Shown here: piece by piece, positions 15,818-26,813 of the stretch
How positions within the stretch are numbered: position 1 is the first letter of the stretch
Layout: the number at the start of each line of letters is the position of its first letter
Notes under the pieces: model-generated
Databases searched by the model: none
What the model was told of the DNA's origin: nothing
Seen by the model: only the letters and a program-made list of their open reading frames with translations
Made by a program: the position numbers and the translations under genes
Source of the DNA: an uncultured Clostridia bacterium
GTDB taxonomy: Bacteria; Bacillota; Clostridia; TANB77; CAG-508
Assembly (NCBI GenBank): GCA_947628775.1
Contig: CANRBI010000008.1
Coordinates: 1 to 34,077, forward strand
DNA length: 34,077 nucleotides
Reading direction: 5' to 3'

Positions 15818-18013
15818 TCATCTTTTTCTTCTAACTTCATATACACTATCTACTTTTCTTATTTCTTTTTGTACTTTATTTAGTTCATCTATATTTTCTA
15901 TTTCTATTGACATATCCATAATTGCTATTCTTTCTTTTGTTGTTCTGGTATTAACTCCTAATAGTTTAGCTTTTGTTTCTTTTAAGGCATTTAGTGAATC
16001 TACTAGTAAGCCGCTTCTATCATTTGCTAAAACTTCTATTTCAACTAGATATGTTTCTTGAGCTTCTTTATACCATTCAACATCTATCATTCTATTTTCT
16101 TCTGATAATAAATCTTTTACATTTACACAATCTTTACGATGCACAGATACACCTCTCCCTTTCGTTATATATCCTACTATTTCATCTCCTGGTAATGGAT
16201 TACAACATTTTGATAGTTTTACTAGACAATTATCTATACCTTTTACAACAACACCAGAATTTGATGGTTTTGGTTTTCTTTCTCTTTGGTTATTACTTAA
16301 TTGTTGTATTTTTTCATCAATATTTAGTTCTTCATGTTCTTTGCGGTATTCTTGCAAAACTCGTGCTATTATTTTTACTGCTGAATTCGCACCAAATCCA
16401 ACCGCTGCAAACATTTCATCTGTATTTTTGTATCTGTATTTTTCAAGCATTGGATCTATATATTGAGTTTTGAATAAGTCTGAGTGTGAAAATCCTAGTC
16501 TTTTTATTTCTCTTTCAATAAGCTCTTTTCCTTTTTCGATATTTTCTTCTTTTAAAGCTTTTTTGAAAAATGCTCTTATTTTATTTTTTGCTCCTGTACT
16601 TTTTATGAATTTAAGCCAATCTCTACTTGGTCCTTTTGAATTATCTGATGTTAGTATTTCTACAATATCTCCATTTTTTAGTTTTGTTATAATTGGCATC
16701 ATTTTACTGTTTATTTTACATCCTACCATATGGTTTCCGATTTCTGCATGTATACTATATGCAAAATCTATTGGAGTAGAACCTTGTGGTAATACTTTTA
16801 TTGCTCCTTTTGGTGTGAATACATATACTTCATCTTCAAATAACTCTGTTTTTAAGGTTTCTAAAAATTCTTGTGGGTCTTGCATTTCTTTTTGCCATTC
16901 TAGTGTTTCTCTAAGCCATGCTAATTTATCTTCTTCTACCTTTACAGCTTGTTTTTTACCAAAATAGCTTGCTTCTTTATATGCCCAGTGTGCAGCTATA
17001 CCATATTCTGCAACATGGTGCATGTCCCATGTACGAATTTGTACTTCAAATGGTGTTCCCTTTTCTCCTAATAAAGTAGTGTGTATAGATTGATACATAT
17101 TAGGTTTAGGAACAGCTATATAGTCTTTGAATCTCCCTGGCATAGGATTATATAGTTCATGTACAACTCCTAGTGCTGCATAACAGTCTTTTACAGAATT
17201 GACTAGTATTCTCAGAGCAAATAAATCATATATTTGGTCTAGTGTTTTGTTATCTCTTTGCATTTTTCGATATATACTATATAAATGTTTTGCTCTTCCT
17301 GTAACTTCTGCTTCTATATGACTTTTTTTTAGTTGTACTCTTATATCATTCATTATTTTTTCGATAAATTGGAGTCTTTCTTCTCTTTTTCTGTTTATAC
17401 CATCTACTAGTTCATGATATTCTTCTGGGTATAGATATTTAAAACTTAGGTCCTCTAGTTCCCATTTCATAGAGTATAGTCCTAAACGATTTGCTAGTGG
17501 TGCATATATTTCCATTGTTTCTCTAGAATTTGCTATTTGTCTTTCTCTTTTTAGGTATTTGAGTGTTCTCATATTGTGAAGTCTATCTGCTAATTTTATT
17601 ATTATAACTCTTATATCTTTACCCATTGCTAGGAACATTTTTCTGTAATCTTCTACTTGTCGTTCTTCTACTGATTCAAACATCATTGTTCCTAGTTTTG
17701 TGATTCCTGCTACCATATCTGCTATTTCGTCTCCAAATATTTGGCGGATGTCTGCATCTGTGAAATCTGTATCTTCTACTACATCATGTAATAATGCGGC
17801 ACATATTGTGTTATCATCTAGTCCTACATCTGCTAGTATATATGCTACATTTAGGGGATGTATGATATATGGCTCTCCTGAATTTCTTTTTTGATCTTTG
17901 TGTTTTTCTTTTGCTATGTTATATGCTTTCATTATGAGTTTTGTATCTACTCTCCTAGAGTGTTGTTTCCTTTTTGTTATTATATCTTGTATTGTTATTT
18001 CTTTTTCTTGCAT
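15818..18013 (-). CDS. rsh: Bifunctional (p)ppGpp synthetase/hydrolase (RSH family)
   Basis: HD domain AALLHDVVEDTDFTDADI, synthetase domain, TGS (VFTPKGAIKVLPQGSTPIDFAYSIHAEIG), C-terminal ACT. Confidence 0.95.
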   Translation of the reverse strand: MQEKEITIQDIITKRKQHSRRVDTKLIMKAYNIAKEKHKDQKRNSGEPYIIHPLNVAYILADVGLDDNTICAALLHDVVEDTDFTDADIRQIFGDEIADMVAGITKLGTMMFESVEERQVEDYRKMFLAMGKDIRVIIIKLADRLHNMRTLKYLKRERQIANSRETMEIYAPLANRLGLYSMKWELEDLSFKYLYPEEYHELVDGINRKREERLQFIEKIMNDIRVQLKKSHIEAEVTGRAKHLYSIYRKMQRDNKTLDQIYDLFALRILVNSVKDCYAALGVVHELYNPMPGRFKDYIAVPKPNMYQSIHTTLLGEKGTPFEVQIRTWDMHHVAEYGIAAHWAYKEASYFGKKQAVKVEEDKLAWLRETLEWQKEMQDPQEFLETLKTELFEDEVYVFTPKGAIKVLPQGSTPIDFAYSIHAEIGNHMVGCKINSKMMPIITKLKNGDIVEILTSDNSKGPSRDWLKFIKSTGAKNKIRAFFKKALKEENIEKGKELIEREIKRLGFSHSDLFKTQYIDPMLEKYRYKNTDEMFAAVGFGANSAVKIIARVLQEYRKEHEELNIDEKIQQLSNNQRERKPKPSNSGVVVKGIDNCLVKLSKCCNPLPGDEIVGYITKGRGVSVHRKDCVNVKDLLSEENRMIDVEWYKEAQETYLVEIEVLANDRSGLLVDSLNALKETKAKLLGVNTRTTKERIAIMDMSIEIENIDELNKVQKEIRKVDSVYEVRRKR

Positions 18014-18035
18014 TTTAACACTTCCTTTTTTAGGA

Positions 18036-19733
18036 TTATAAGGATTTCATAATATCTTTTAAGTTTATTTGTATATTATCTTCACCATTAAAGGTGTTTA
18101 TTTCTAGCATTCCTACTATATCTACTTTGTCTCCTATTTTATAGTCTTCTGCTAAATATCCTAAATTAAATCCTATTGCATTTATTATTGTGTTATTTTC
18201 TCTTAATGTTAATTTAAGGTGTTTCCCTTCTGTTAATGCTCTTATTGAATCTATTTTTAGATTTTTTATTACAAATATTGGTGTTTTGTTTCCTTCTCCA
18301 AATGGTTCTAGTTTTTTTAGACTTGCGACCATTTCTTTGTTTATTTCTGATAGTTCTACTTTTGCATCAATATATATAATTGGTAATATTTCTTCAATAT
18401 CTGATTGTTTGGCAATTTCTTCAATTTGGTCTTTGAATTGTTGTAATTTTTCACGTTTTAATGTAATACCTATTGCCATACTGTGCCCACCAAATCTTTC
18501 TATTGTATCTGTACATTTTAATAGTGCTTCATGTAAGTCAAATCCTGGTATACTTCTACCTGATCCTTTTGCTACATCATTTTCATAACATAGTAATATA
18601 CTTGGTTTGAAATATAGTTCTGTAATTTTTGAGGCAACTATTCCTATTACTCCATGATGCCAGTTTTCTGCTGCTACTACTATTATTTTGTTTTTATCTA
18701 CATTTTGTGATTGTATTATATTTACCGCTTCTTCATATATACTTTTTTCTGTGTCTTGTCTTATTCTGTTATATTCATTTAGTTCATTTGCAAGTGTTTG
18801 AACTTCATTTATATTTTTTGATAAAAATAGTTGGAGTGCTTTTTCTGCATGTCCCATTCTTCCACATGCATTAATTCTAGGTGCTACACCAAATGATATT
18901 GCTGTTGAGTCTATTGTTTTATATCCAGATGTATTAAGTAATGATTTTAGACCTATATTTTTTGTTTGATTTATCAGTAATAACCCTAGTTTTGCTATAA
19001 CTCTGTTTTCGTCTCTTAATGGTACTATATCAGATATTGTTCCAACACAGACTATATCTAAGTATTTTAGGTATGTTTCTTCTGGTAAATTTAGTTCAAT
19101 TGATAGTGCTTGGATAAATTTGAATACTACTCCTACTCCTGCTAGGTCTCGACATGGATAGATTGAGTCTTTTCTTTTTGCGTCAACAACTGCTATTGCT
19201 TGTGGTAGTTGTTCTGCAACTTCATGGTGGTCTGTTATTATTGTTTCTAGTCCTAATTCGTTTGCATATTCAACTTCTTCTACTGCTGATATTCCACAGT
19301 CTACTGTTATCATTAATTCGTATTTTTCTTTTACTATTTTTTCAACTGCTGGTTTGTTTAGTCCATATCCTTCATTTAATCTATTTGGTATGTAGTAGTC
19401 TGTGTGTAATCCTATTTCTTCTAAAAAACTTTTTAGTACTGTTATACTTGTTATTCCATCTGCATCATAGTCTCCATATATCATTACTTTTTGATTTTTT
19501 TCTATTGCTTGTTTTATTCTGTTTATTGCTTTTTTCATGTCTGGCATTAAAAATGGATCATGGAAGTCTTTTCTGGTTGGTTCTAAAAATATTTTTAGGT
19601 TTTCTGGTTCTGTTATGTTTCTGTTTACTAATATTGTTGCTAGTAATTTATTTATTTTATAATTATTTACTAATTGTTGTATTTTTTCCTGTTTTTCGTT
19701 GTTTGTTTCATATATTTGCCACTTTTTTGTCAT
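18036..19733 (-). CDS. recJ: Single-stranded-DNA-specific exonuclease RecJ
   Basis: VMIYGDYDADGITS, ITVDCGISA, IITDHHEV, GAGRMGHAEKA-like motif; start ATG 19733 with GGAGAGG SD. Confidence 0.95.
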   Translation of the reverse strand: MTKKWQIYETNNEKQEKIQQLVNNYKINKLLATILVNRNITEPENLKIFLEPTRKDFHDPFLMPDMKKAINRIKQAIEKNQKVMIYGDYDADGITSITVLKSFLEEIGLHTDYYIPNRLNEGYGLNKPAVEKIVKEKYELMITVDCGISAVEEVEYANELGLETIITDHHEVAEQLPQAIAVVDAKRKDSIYPCRDLAGVGVVFKFIQALSIELNLPEETYLKYLDIVCVGTISDIVPLRDENRVIAKLGLLLINQTKNIGLKSLLNTSGYKTIDSTAISFGVAPRINACGRMGHAEKALQLFLSKNINEVQTLANELNEYNRIRQDTEKSIYEEAVNIIQSQNVDKNKIIVVAAENWHHGVIGIVASKITELYFKPSILLCYENDVAKGSGRSIPGFDLHEALLKCTDTIERFGGHSMAIGITLKREKLQQFKDQIEEIAKQSDIEEILPIIYIDAKVELSEINKEMVASLKKLEPFGEGNKTPIFVIKNLKIDSIRALTEGKHLKLTLRENNTIINAIGFNLGYLAEDYKIGDKVDIVGMLEINTFNGEDNIQINLKDIMKSL

Positions 19734-19812
19734 TTTCCTCTCCTTGTATTTAGATTTTGTATTATTGTATAATATTTTACTTAATTTTAAAAGGGTTTTT
19801 TTGAAATTTATA

Positions 19813-19912
19813 TAAGAAAAATTGCTTCGCCAAATGTACAGGTTGCTTCGCAACCGCACAAATCAAAGAAATTTAACCTTGTTACTTCAGAAAAATCTGG
19901 CGATTTTTCTTA
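19813..19912. repeat. MITE-like 100-bp palindromic element with 10-bp perfect terminal inverted repeats
   Basis: TAAGAAAAAT ... ATTTTTCTTA; internal hairpins GGTTGC-TTC-GCAACC and AGAAAAATC-TGGC-GATTTTTCT; GCTTCGC occurs twice. Confidence 0.5.
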
Positions 19913-19921
19913 CGTAATAAA

Positions 19922-19957
19922 AAAGTATCCTAAATATTTGTTATTATAGGATACTTT
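19922..19957 (-). terminator. Terminator of the fab operon
   Basis: AAAGTATCCTA ... TAGGATACTTT 11-bp stem, just after the fabI stop; the next bases on the minus strand are A/T-rich. Confidence 0.7.
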
Positions 19958-19970
19958 GATTTATATATTT

Positions 19971-20741
19971 TTATACTCCTACAGAAGAAAATCCGTTGTC
20001 TACATGTATTACTTCTCCTGTTATTGCATTTGATAAATTACTAAATAGAAATGCTGTTGCATCTCCTACTTCTTTGGTTGTTACATTTTTGTGTAATGGT
20101 GCTCTTTTTTCTACTATGTCTAAGATACTTCCAAAGTCTTTTATTCCTTTTGCAGATAGTGTTTTTATTGGTCCTGCAGATATTGCGTTTATTCTACAAC
20201 CAACTTTTCCTAGATCTACTGCTAGATATTTGATAGATGCTTCTAATGCTGCTTTTGCAACTCCCATTACATTATATCCTTCAACTGCTTTTTCTGAACC
20301 AAAATATGTATATGCTACTATACTTGCTCCTTCATTTAATAGGTCTTTTTCTTTTGCTATTCTTGTTATTGCAATTAGTGAATAACTACTTACATCTTGT
20401 GCATGTGCATATCCTTCTCTTGATGTGTTTATAAAGTCATTCCTTAGGTCTTCTGTGTTTGCATGTGCTATTGCGTGTAAAATTCCATCTATTTTTCCAT
20501 TTTCTTTTTTTATTTGTTCTAAACATTTCTCAATATCTTCGTCTTTTCCTACATCATTACATACATAAAGTTTAGTTCCTGGCAATTCTTCTAGTAGTTG
20601 TTTTACTTTGTCATAGCTGTCTTCAGCACATGTACATATAACTTCGGCTCCTTGTTCATATGCTGATTGGGTAGCTCCCCATGCTATACTCCACTTGTTA
20701 CGAACTCCCATTATTACTACTTTTTTACCTTTTAATATCAT
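19971..20741 (-). CDS. fabI: Enoyl-[acyl-carrier-protein] reductase FabI (SDR)
   Basis: MILKGKKVVIMGVRNKWSIAWGATQSAYEQGAEVICTC...SYSLIAITR..YFGSEKAVEGYNVMGVAKAALEAS..GRINAISAGPIKT-type. Confidence 0.95.
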   Translation of the reverse strand: MILKGKKVVIMGVRNKWSIAWGATQSAYEQGAEVICTCAEDSYDKVKQLLEELPGTKLYVCNDVGKDEDIEKCLEQIKKENGKIDGILHAIAHANTEDLRNDFINTSREGYAHAQDVSSYSLIAITRIAKEKDLLNEGASIVAYTYFGSEKAVEGYNVMGVAKAALEASIKYLAVDLGKVGCRINAISAGPIKTLSAKGIKDFGSILDIVEKRAPLHKNVTTKEVGDATAFLFSNLSNAITGEVIHVDNGFSSVGV

Positions 20742-20753
20742 CTTTTTTACCTC

Positions 20754-21539
20754 CTAATAGATTTTTCTGAATTTTTCATATCTTTTTACTAATAGCATTT
20801 CCGTGTCTAGTTTTTGTAAATCTTTTATGTTTGTTTTTATGTATTTTTTTAGTTCTGATGTTATTTCTTCAAATTTTTGCGTTATTCCTTCTTTGGGTTC
20901 TTTTATTATTTCATCTATTAATTCTAGTTTTTTTAAATCATTTGCTGTTATTTTCATTTCTGATGCTGCAATTTTTGATTTACTTGCATCTTTATATAAT
21001 ATACTTGCAAATCCTTCTGGTGAAAGTATTGAATATATTGCATTTTCAAGCATTACTATTTTGTCTCCTACACCTATTGCTAGAGCTCCTCCACTTGAAC
21101 CTTCTCCTATTACTACACATATTATTGGAACTTTTAAATTTGACATTTCCATTATATTTCTTGCTATTGCTTCTCCTTGTCCTCTTTCTTCTGCTCCTAT
21201 TCCTGGGAAGGCTCCTGGTGTGTCAATAAATGTTATTATTGGTCTGTTAAATTTTTCTGCTTGTTTCATAAGTCTTAATGCTTTTCTGTATCCTTCTGGC
21301 TCTGGCATTCCAAAGTTTCTAGTTATATTTTCTTTTGCATTTTTTCCTTTTTGCTCTCCTATAATTGTTACTGGAATTTCGTCTAAATAGGCTATCCCTG
21401 CTATTATTGATTTATCATCTCCATAATTTCTGTCTCCATGAAGTTCTATGAAATCATTAAATATTGCATTTATATAGTCTGATGATTTTGGTCTATCTAT
21501 TTTTCTTGCTATTTGTACTTTTTCCCATGCTGTTTTCAT
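20754..21539 (-). CDS. accA: Acetyl-CoA carboxylase carboxyltransferase subunit alpha
   Basis: [43 protein letters not shown]...[32 protein letters not shown] overlap with accD. Confidence 0.96.
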   Translation of the reverse strand: MKTAWEKVQIARKIDRPKSSDYINAIFNDFIELHGDRNYGDDKSIIAGIAYLDEIPVTIIGEQKGKNAKENITRNFGMPEPEGYRKALRLMKQAEKFNRPIITFIDTPGAFPGIGAEERGQGEAIARNIMEMSNLKVPIICVVIGEGSSGGALAIGVGDKIVMLENAIYSILSPEGFASILYKDASKSKIAASEMKITANDLKKLELIDEIIKEPKEGITQKFEEITSELKKYIKTNIKDLQKLDTEMLLVKRYEKFRKIY

Positions 21540-22411
21540 TATTTTTTCACCTCACTTTTTGGTGTTGGTGTGTGAAATTTTATTAGTGTAGAAATCATGT
21601 GTTTCATGTCTTTTCTTTCTACAATTTTATCGATAAATCCATGTTCTAGTAAAAACTCTGCTTTTTGGAAATCTTTTGGTAGTCGTTGGTTAATGGTTTG
21701 TTCTATGACTCTTGGTCCTGCGAATCCTATTAGTGCTTCTGGTTCTGCAAGTATTATGTCTCCTAAACTCGCAAAACTTGCTGTTACTCCTCCTGTTGTA
21801 GGGTCTGTTAGGACTGAGATATATAATAGTCCTGCTTCATTTAATTTAGCTATTGCTGCTGAGGTTTTTGCCATTTGCATTAGTGATACAATTCCTTCTT
21901 GCATTCTTGCTCCACCTGATACACTAAATATAACTAGTGGTAATTTTTGTTGTATTGCTGTTTCTATTGCTATTGTGATTCTTTCACCAACTGCTGAACC
22001 CATACTTCCCATTAAAAAGTTGCCGTCCATAACTGCTATTACTGCTTTTTGACCTTCTATTTCACAGGTTCCACATTTTACTGCTTCATCTAGTTTGGTT
22101 TTTTCTTTTAATATGTCTACTTTTTTTAAGTATCCTTCAAATTTTAATGGGTCTTTGGTTATTATGTCTCCTGCTATTTCTTTGAATGTTCCTTCATCTG
22201 CTATTTGTTTTATTCTTCTTCTTGAAGACAATCTAAAATGCTTTCCACAGTTTGGACATACACTATAGTTATTATGTAGTTCTTCTTTATATATTATTTC
22301 TTTGCATTTGTCACATTTTACCCATTTACCAACTAACATGTCAGATGCTTTTGTGTTTTTGTGTGGTTTTGTTTCTATTTCATTTAATTTTTTTACTTTA
22401 TCAATAACCAT
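21539..22411 (-). CDS. accD: Acetyl-CoA carboxylase carboxyltransferase subunit beta
   Basis: Zn ribbon [58 protein letters not shown]. Confidence 0.96.
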   Translation of the reverse strand: MVIDKVKKLNEIETKPHKNTKASDMLVGKWVKCDKCKEIIYKEELHNNYSVCPNCGKHFRLSSRRRIKQIADEGTFKEIAGDIITKDPLKFEGYLKKVDILKEKTKLDEAVKCGTCEIEGQKAVIAVMDGNFLMGSMGSAVGERITIAIETAIQQKLPLVIFSVSGGARMQEGIVSLMQMAKTSAAIAKLNEAGLLYISVLTDPTTGGVTASFASLGDIILAEPEALIGFAGPRVIEQTINQRLPKDFQKAEFLLEHGFIDKIVERKDMKHMISTLIKFHTPTPKSEVKK

Positions 22412-22435
22412 TAATAATATATTCCCTTCTTGTTT

Positions 22436-23767
22436 TTATTTGTCTTTTATAAATGATGTGTCATATTCTCCTGATTGGAATTGCGGATTATTTAGTATTT
22501 TTAATATAAAATCTGAATTTGTGTATATTCCTTCTATTACTAGTTCTGCTACAGCACTTCTTAGTTTTGCTATTGCTTCTTTTCGGTCTTTGCCATAACT
22601 CATTATTTTTGCTATCATAGAGTCATATGTTGGTGGTACTGTATAGCCTGTATATATTGCTGTATCTATTCTTATTCCATTTCCTCCTGGAAGATGCAGA
22701 CCTGTAATTGTACCTGGACATGGCATAAAGTTTTTTTCTGGGTTTTCTGCATTTATTCTGGCTTCTATACAGTGTCCTTTTGGTATGATTTCTTCTTGTT
22801 TATATGAAAGAGTTTTTCCTGATGCTATTCTTATTTGTTCTTTTATTATATCTACTCCTGTTACCATTTCTGTAATTCCATGTTCTACTTGTACTCTTGT
22901 ATTCATTTCCATAAAATAGAAGTCTTGATTTTTGTCTACTAGAAATTCTATTGTTCCTGCATTTACATATCCTATTTGTTTTACTGCTTTTATTGCTGTT
23001 TGTGCCATCTTTTTTCTTGTTTTTTCATCTATTGCTAAGCTTGGTGTTTCTTCTATTATTTTTTGATTTTTTCTTTGTATTGAACAGTCTCTTTCTCCTA
23101 ATTGAATACAATTGCCTTTTTCATCTGCTAATATTTGTATTTCTACATGTCTTGGGTTTTCTATATATTTTTCTAGGTAGATACTATCATCATTAAATGA
23201 GTTTTTTGCTTCTTGCCTTACTAAATCATATGCATTTTCTAGTTCTGTTTGGTTATATGCTATTCTGATTCCTTTTCCTCCACCTCCACTTGAGGCTTTT
23301 AACATTACTGGATATTTTATTTCTTCTGCTAGTTTTATTGCTTGTTCTTTTGATGTAATCAAGCCATCAGAGCCTGGAACTACTGGTACTCCTGCTTTTT
23401 TCATTGTTTCTTTTGCTTTTGATTTGTTTCCAAGTAGTGTGATTAGCTCAGAGTCTGGTCCTATGAATTTTATTCCTGTTTCTTTACAGATTTTTGCAAA
23501 ATTTGCATTTTCTGATAAAAATCCAAAACCTGGGTGTATTGCATCTGCTCCTGATAAGCAGGCTGTTTCTATTATTGCTTTTATATTTAGATAACTTTTA
23601 GAAGATATTGCAGGTCCAATACAAAATGCTTCATCTGCTAGTGTTTTATGTAATGAATTTTTATCTGCTTCTGAGTAAATTGCAACTGTTCTTATTCCCA
23701 TTTCTCTACATGCTCTTATAATGCGGACTGCAATTTCTCCACGGTTTGCAACTAATATTTTGTTCAT
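22436..23767 (-). CDS. accC: Acetyl-CoA carboxylase biotin carboxylase subunit
   Basis: MNKILVANRGEIAVRIIRACREMGIRTVAIYSEADKNSLHKTLADEAFCIG...KASSGGGGKGIRIA. Confidence 0.97.
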   Translation of the reverse strand: MNKILVANRGEIAVRIIRACREMGIRTVAIYSEADKNSLHKTLADEAFCIGPAISSKSYLNIKAIIETACLSGADAIHPGFGFLSENANFAKICKETGIKFIGPDSELITLLGNKSKAKETMKKAGVPVVPGSDGLITSKEQAIKLAEEIKYPVMLKASSGGGGKGIRIAYNQTELENAYDLVRQEAKNSFNDDSIYLEKYIENPRHVEIQILADEKGNCIQLGERDCSIQRKNQKIIEETPSLAIDEKTRKKMAQTAIKAVKQIGYVNAGTIEFLVDKNQDFYFMEMNTRVQVEHGITEMVTGVDIIKEQIRIASGKTLSYKQEEIIPKGHCIEARINAENPEKNFMPCPGTITGLHLPGGNGIRIDTAIYTGYTVPPTYDSMIAKIMSYGKDRKEAIAKLRSAVAELVIEGIYTNSDFILKILNNPQFQSGEYDTSFIKDK

Positions 23768-23789
23768 TTTTTTAAATCTTTCCTTTCAT

Positions 23790-24212
23790 TTATACTACTG
23801 CAAATGTAAGTTCACCTTTTACGGCAATTTTTCCATCTACTGTGGCTATTGCTTCACCTATTCCTATTGGTCCTTTTCTTTTTATTATTTTTACTTCTAG
23901 TTTTAATCTGTCTCCTGGTACTACTTGTTTTTTGAATTTTAATTTGTCTATACCCCCAAATAGGGCATTTTTATTTTTGTTTTCTTCCATTGATAAAATA
24001 GCAACTGCTCCTGTTTGAGCAAGTGCTTCTACCATTAGTACTCCTGGCATTATTGGATTACCTGGAAAGTGACCTTTGAAATAGTATTCATCTTCAGATA
24101 CATTTTTGTAGGCTATTGCACCTTCTCCTGGTGTATAGCTTTCAACTTCATCTATCATTAAAAATGGTTCTCTTTGTGGGATTATTTCTTTTATTTGTTC
24201 TTTGTTTAACAT
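23790..24212 (-). CDS. fabZ: 3-hydroxyacyl-[acyl-carrier-protein] dehydratase
   Basis: IPQREPFLMIDEVESY...YFKGHFPGNPIMPGVLMVEALAQTGAV. Confidence 0.96.
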   Translation of the reverse strand: MLNKEQIKEIIPQREPFLMIDEVESYTPGEGAIAYKNVSEDEYYFKGHFPGNPIMPGVLMVEALAQTGAVAILSMEENKNKNALFGGIDKLKFKKQVVPGDRLKLEVKIIKRKGPIGIGEAIATVDGKIAVKGELTFAVV

Positions 24213-24225
24213 TATTTTTTCTCCT

Positions 24226-24717
24226 TTATTTTAGTTTAAAAAGTGGCATACCATATTCAACTATTTCTCCATCTTGTACACATACTTCAACTATTTCTCC
24301 GTCATATTCTGATTCTATTTCATTCATTAATTTCATTGCTTCTACAATACATACTACTTGACCTTTTTTTATTTTGTCTCCATTTTTTACAAATGGGTCT
24401 TTGCCTGGTGCGCTACTTGCATAAAATGTTCCGACCATTGGAGATGTAATTATTTTTAGGTTTTCTGATCCCTTTACCATAGATGTATTTTGTTCTTGTG
24501 AATTTAATAATGCTTTGTTTTCATTTTCTTGTATCATTGGAGCTTCTGGTATTTCTATTGTTGTAGGATAGGCTTTTTGTGCTGTGACTACTGATAATTC
24601 GTTTACAACTGATTTTGACATACTGATTTTTACCCCATCTGGGAATTCAATTTCTAATGATGATAGTTTAGAATCTTCCATATCTTTCATTATTTGTTTG
24701 ATTTCTTTGTAATCCAT
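24226..24717 (-). CDS. accB: Biotin carboxyl carrier protein of acetyl-CoA carboxylase
   Basis: ITSPMVGTFYASSAPGKDPFVKNGDKIKKGQVVCIVEAMKLMNEIESEYDGEIVE, biotinylation motif EAMKLM. Confidence 0.96.
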   Translation of the reverse strand: MDYKEIKQIMKDMEDSKLSSLEIEFPDGVKISMSKSVVNELSVVTAQKAYPTTIEIPEAPMIQENENKALLNSQEQNTSMVKGSENLKIITSPMVGTFYASSAPGKDPFVKNGDKIKKGQVVCIVEAMKLMNEIESEYDGEIVEVCVQDGEIVEYGMPLFKLK

Positions 24718-24732
24718 AATTTTTCTCTCCTT

Positions 24733-25971
24733 TTAATTATATTTTTTTATAACTACTGAACAGTTGTGTCCACCAAATCCTAGTGAGTTTGACATTGCAT
24801 ATTCTATTTCTACATTTCTGCCTTTATTTGGTACTATGTCTAAGTCACATTCTTCGTCTGGTACTTTGTAGTTGATTGTTGGTGGTACAAAACTATCTTG
24901 TATTGCTTTTATACATACTATTGCTTCTATAGCTCCTGCTGCTCCTAGCATATGTCCTGTATTACTTTTTGTTGAGCTTACTAGAACTTTTTTACTTATT
25001 TCTTCTCCTAGAGCTGTTTTTATTGCTTTTGTCTCACATGAGTCATTTAAGTGTGTTGATGTACCATGTGCATTAATATATGTAATTTGTTCTGGTTTGA
25101 TTTTTGCATCTTCTATTGCTAGTTTCATTGCTCTTGCTCCACCATTTCCATCAGGTAATGGTGATGTTATATGATATGCATCTGATGTTGCTGCATATCC
25201 TACTATTTCGGCATAGATTTTAGCTCCTCTTTTTTTGGCATGTTCTAGTTCTTCGAGTATAAGAACTGCTGCACCTTCTGACATTACAAATCCATTTCTT
25301 TCTTTGTCAAATGGAATACTTGCTCTGTTTTTGTCTTCTGATTTTGAAAGTGCTTTCATATTCATAAATCCTGATACACTAAGTTTTGTTATTGATGCTT
25401 CTGTTCCTCCTGTTACAACTACATCTTGGTAACCATGTTTTATCATTCTATAAGCATCTCCTATGCAGTGTGTTCCTGTGGCACATGCTGTAACTATTGT
25501 TAATGATTCTCCTTTTGCTCCTAATTCTATTGCTACATTTCCTGTTGCCATATTTAATATTGCTTTTGGTATATACATTGGTGATACTCTGTCTGGTCCT
25601 TTTTCTACACATTTTCTGTTTTCTTCTTCTATTGTTTCTACTCCACCTATTCCAGAACCAATTAATACTCCTACTCTTTCCATGTTTTCTGTTTCTTTAT
25701 CTAGTTTGCTATCTTTCCATGCTTCTCTTGAAGCTATTATAGCATATTGTACATATTTGTCTAGTCTTTTTGCATCTCTGTGGTCAAAGTATTGCTCTGG
25801 ATCATATTCTTTTATTTCTCCTGCTAGTTTTACTTTGAAATCTGATGGGTCAAATGCAGTTATTTTGTCTATTCCGCATTTGCCTTGTTTAATTCCTTCC
25901 CAAAATTCTGGTGCTGTTTTTCCTATTGGTGTAATAGCACCTAGTCCTGTTACAACAACTCTTTTTTCCAT
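24733..25971 (-). CDS. fabF: Beta-ketoacyl-ACP synthase II
   Basis: MEKRVVVTGLGAITPIGKTAPEFWEGIKQGKCGI...VTACATGTHCIGDAYRMI...INAHGTSTHLND...KSNTGHMLGAAGAIE. Confidence 0.96.
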   Translation of the reverse strand: MEKRVVVTGLGAITPIGKTAPEFWEGIKQGKCGIDKITAFDPSDFKVKLAGEIKEYDPEQYFDHRDAKRLDKYVQYAIIASREAWKDSKLDKETENMERVGVLIGSGIGGVETIEEENRKCVEKGPDRVSPMYIPKAILNMATGNVAIELGAKGESLTIVTACATGTHCIGDAYRMIKHGYQDVVVTGGTEASITKLSVSGFMNMKALSKSEDKNRASIPFDKERNGFVMSEGAAVLILEELEHAKKRGAKIYAEIVGYAATSDAYHITSPLPDGNGGARAMKLAIEDAKIKPEQITYINAHGTSTHLNDSCETKAIKTALGEEISKKVLVSSTKSNTGHMLGAAGAIEAIVCIKAIQDSFVPPTINYKVPDEECDLDIVPNKGRNVEIEYAMSNSLGFGGHNCSVVIKKYN

Positions 25972-26010
25972 TTTATGTTTTTCCTTCTTTCTTTTTTTAT
26001 GATTATTTTA

Positions 26011-26754
26011 TTACATTAACATTCCACCATCTATATTTATGACTTGGCCTGTTATATATGAACTTGTATCTTCTCCTAAAAAATATACTAGTTCTGCAAC
26101 TTCTTTGGCTGTTCCCATTCTTTTTAGTGGTATTTGACTACTTATGTTTTCTTTTATGTTTTCTGGTAAAACACTTGTCATATCAGTTTCTATAAATCCT
26201 GGTGCAACCGCATTTGCTCTTATGTTTCTTGATGCTAATTCTTTTGCTAGGCTTTTTGTAAATCCGATTATTCCTGCTTTTGATGCTGAATAATTACATT
26301 GACCTGCATTTCCTGCAACTCCTACTACTGATGATAAATTGATTATACTTCCTTTTCTTTTTTTCATCATGTATTTTGTTACTGCTTTTGTGACTATGTA
26401 TGTTCCTTTTAGGTTTACTTCTATAACTTTGTCAAATTCTTCTTCATTCATTCTCATTAATAAATTGTCTTTTGTTATTCCGGCATTATTCACTAGTACA
26501 TCTATTGCTCCATATTTGGTTATTATTTCTTCTATTAATTTTGATATTTCTTCACTATTTGTTACATTTGCTTTGATTAGTAGAACATCTTTTGCTCCTG
26601 CTTCTTTTAGTTCTTTTTCTAGACTTTTTGTATCTGTGTTTTCTGATACATAGTTTATTGCTACATTATATCCACTTTGTGCGTATTTTAGTGCTACTTG
26701 TTTTCCTATTCCTCGTGTTCCTCCTGTTACTAAAATTGTTTTGGTTTCTTCCAT
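26011..26754 (-). CDS. fabG: 3-oxoacyl-[acyl-carrier-protein] reductase
   Basis: ILVTGGTRGIGKQVALKYAQSGYNV...VNNAGITKDNLLMRM...YSASKAGIIGFTKSLAKELASRNIRANAVAPGFIETDMT. Confidence 0.96.
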   Translation of the reverse strand: MEETKTILVTGGTRGIGKQVALKYAQSGYNVAINYVSENTDTKSLEKELKEAGAKDVLLIKANVTNSEEISKLIEEIITKYGAIDVLVNNAGITKDNLLMRMNEEEFDKVIEVNLKGTYIVTKAVTKYMMKKRKGSIINLSSVVGVAGNAGQCNYSASKAGIIGFTKSLAKELASRNIRANAVAPGFIETDMTSVLPENIKENISSQIPLKRMGTAKEVAELVYFLGEDTSSYITGQVINIDGGMLM

Positions 26755-26760
26755 TTTATT

Positions 26761-26813
26761 TCATTCCTTGTTTATATATTTAGGTTTTTATGAGGTTTTG
26801 CCTATAAACCTTA
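26761..26813. repeat. Copy B of a duplicated ~50-bp intergenic hairpin element
   Basis: tcattccttgtttatatatttaggtttttatgaggttttgcctataaaccttatttg; matches 9263-9317. Confidence 0.7.
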
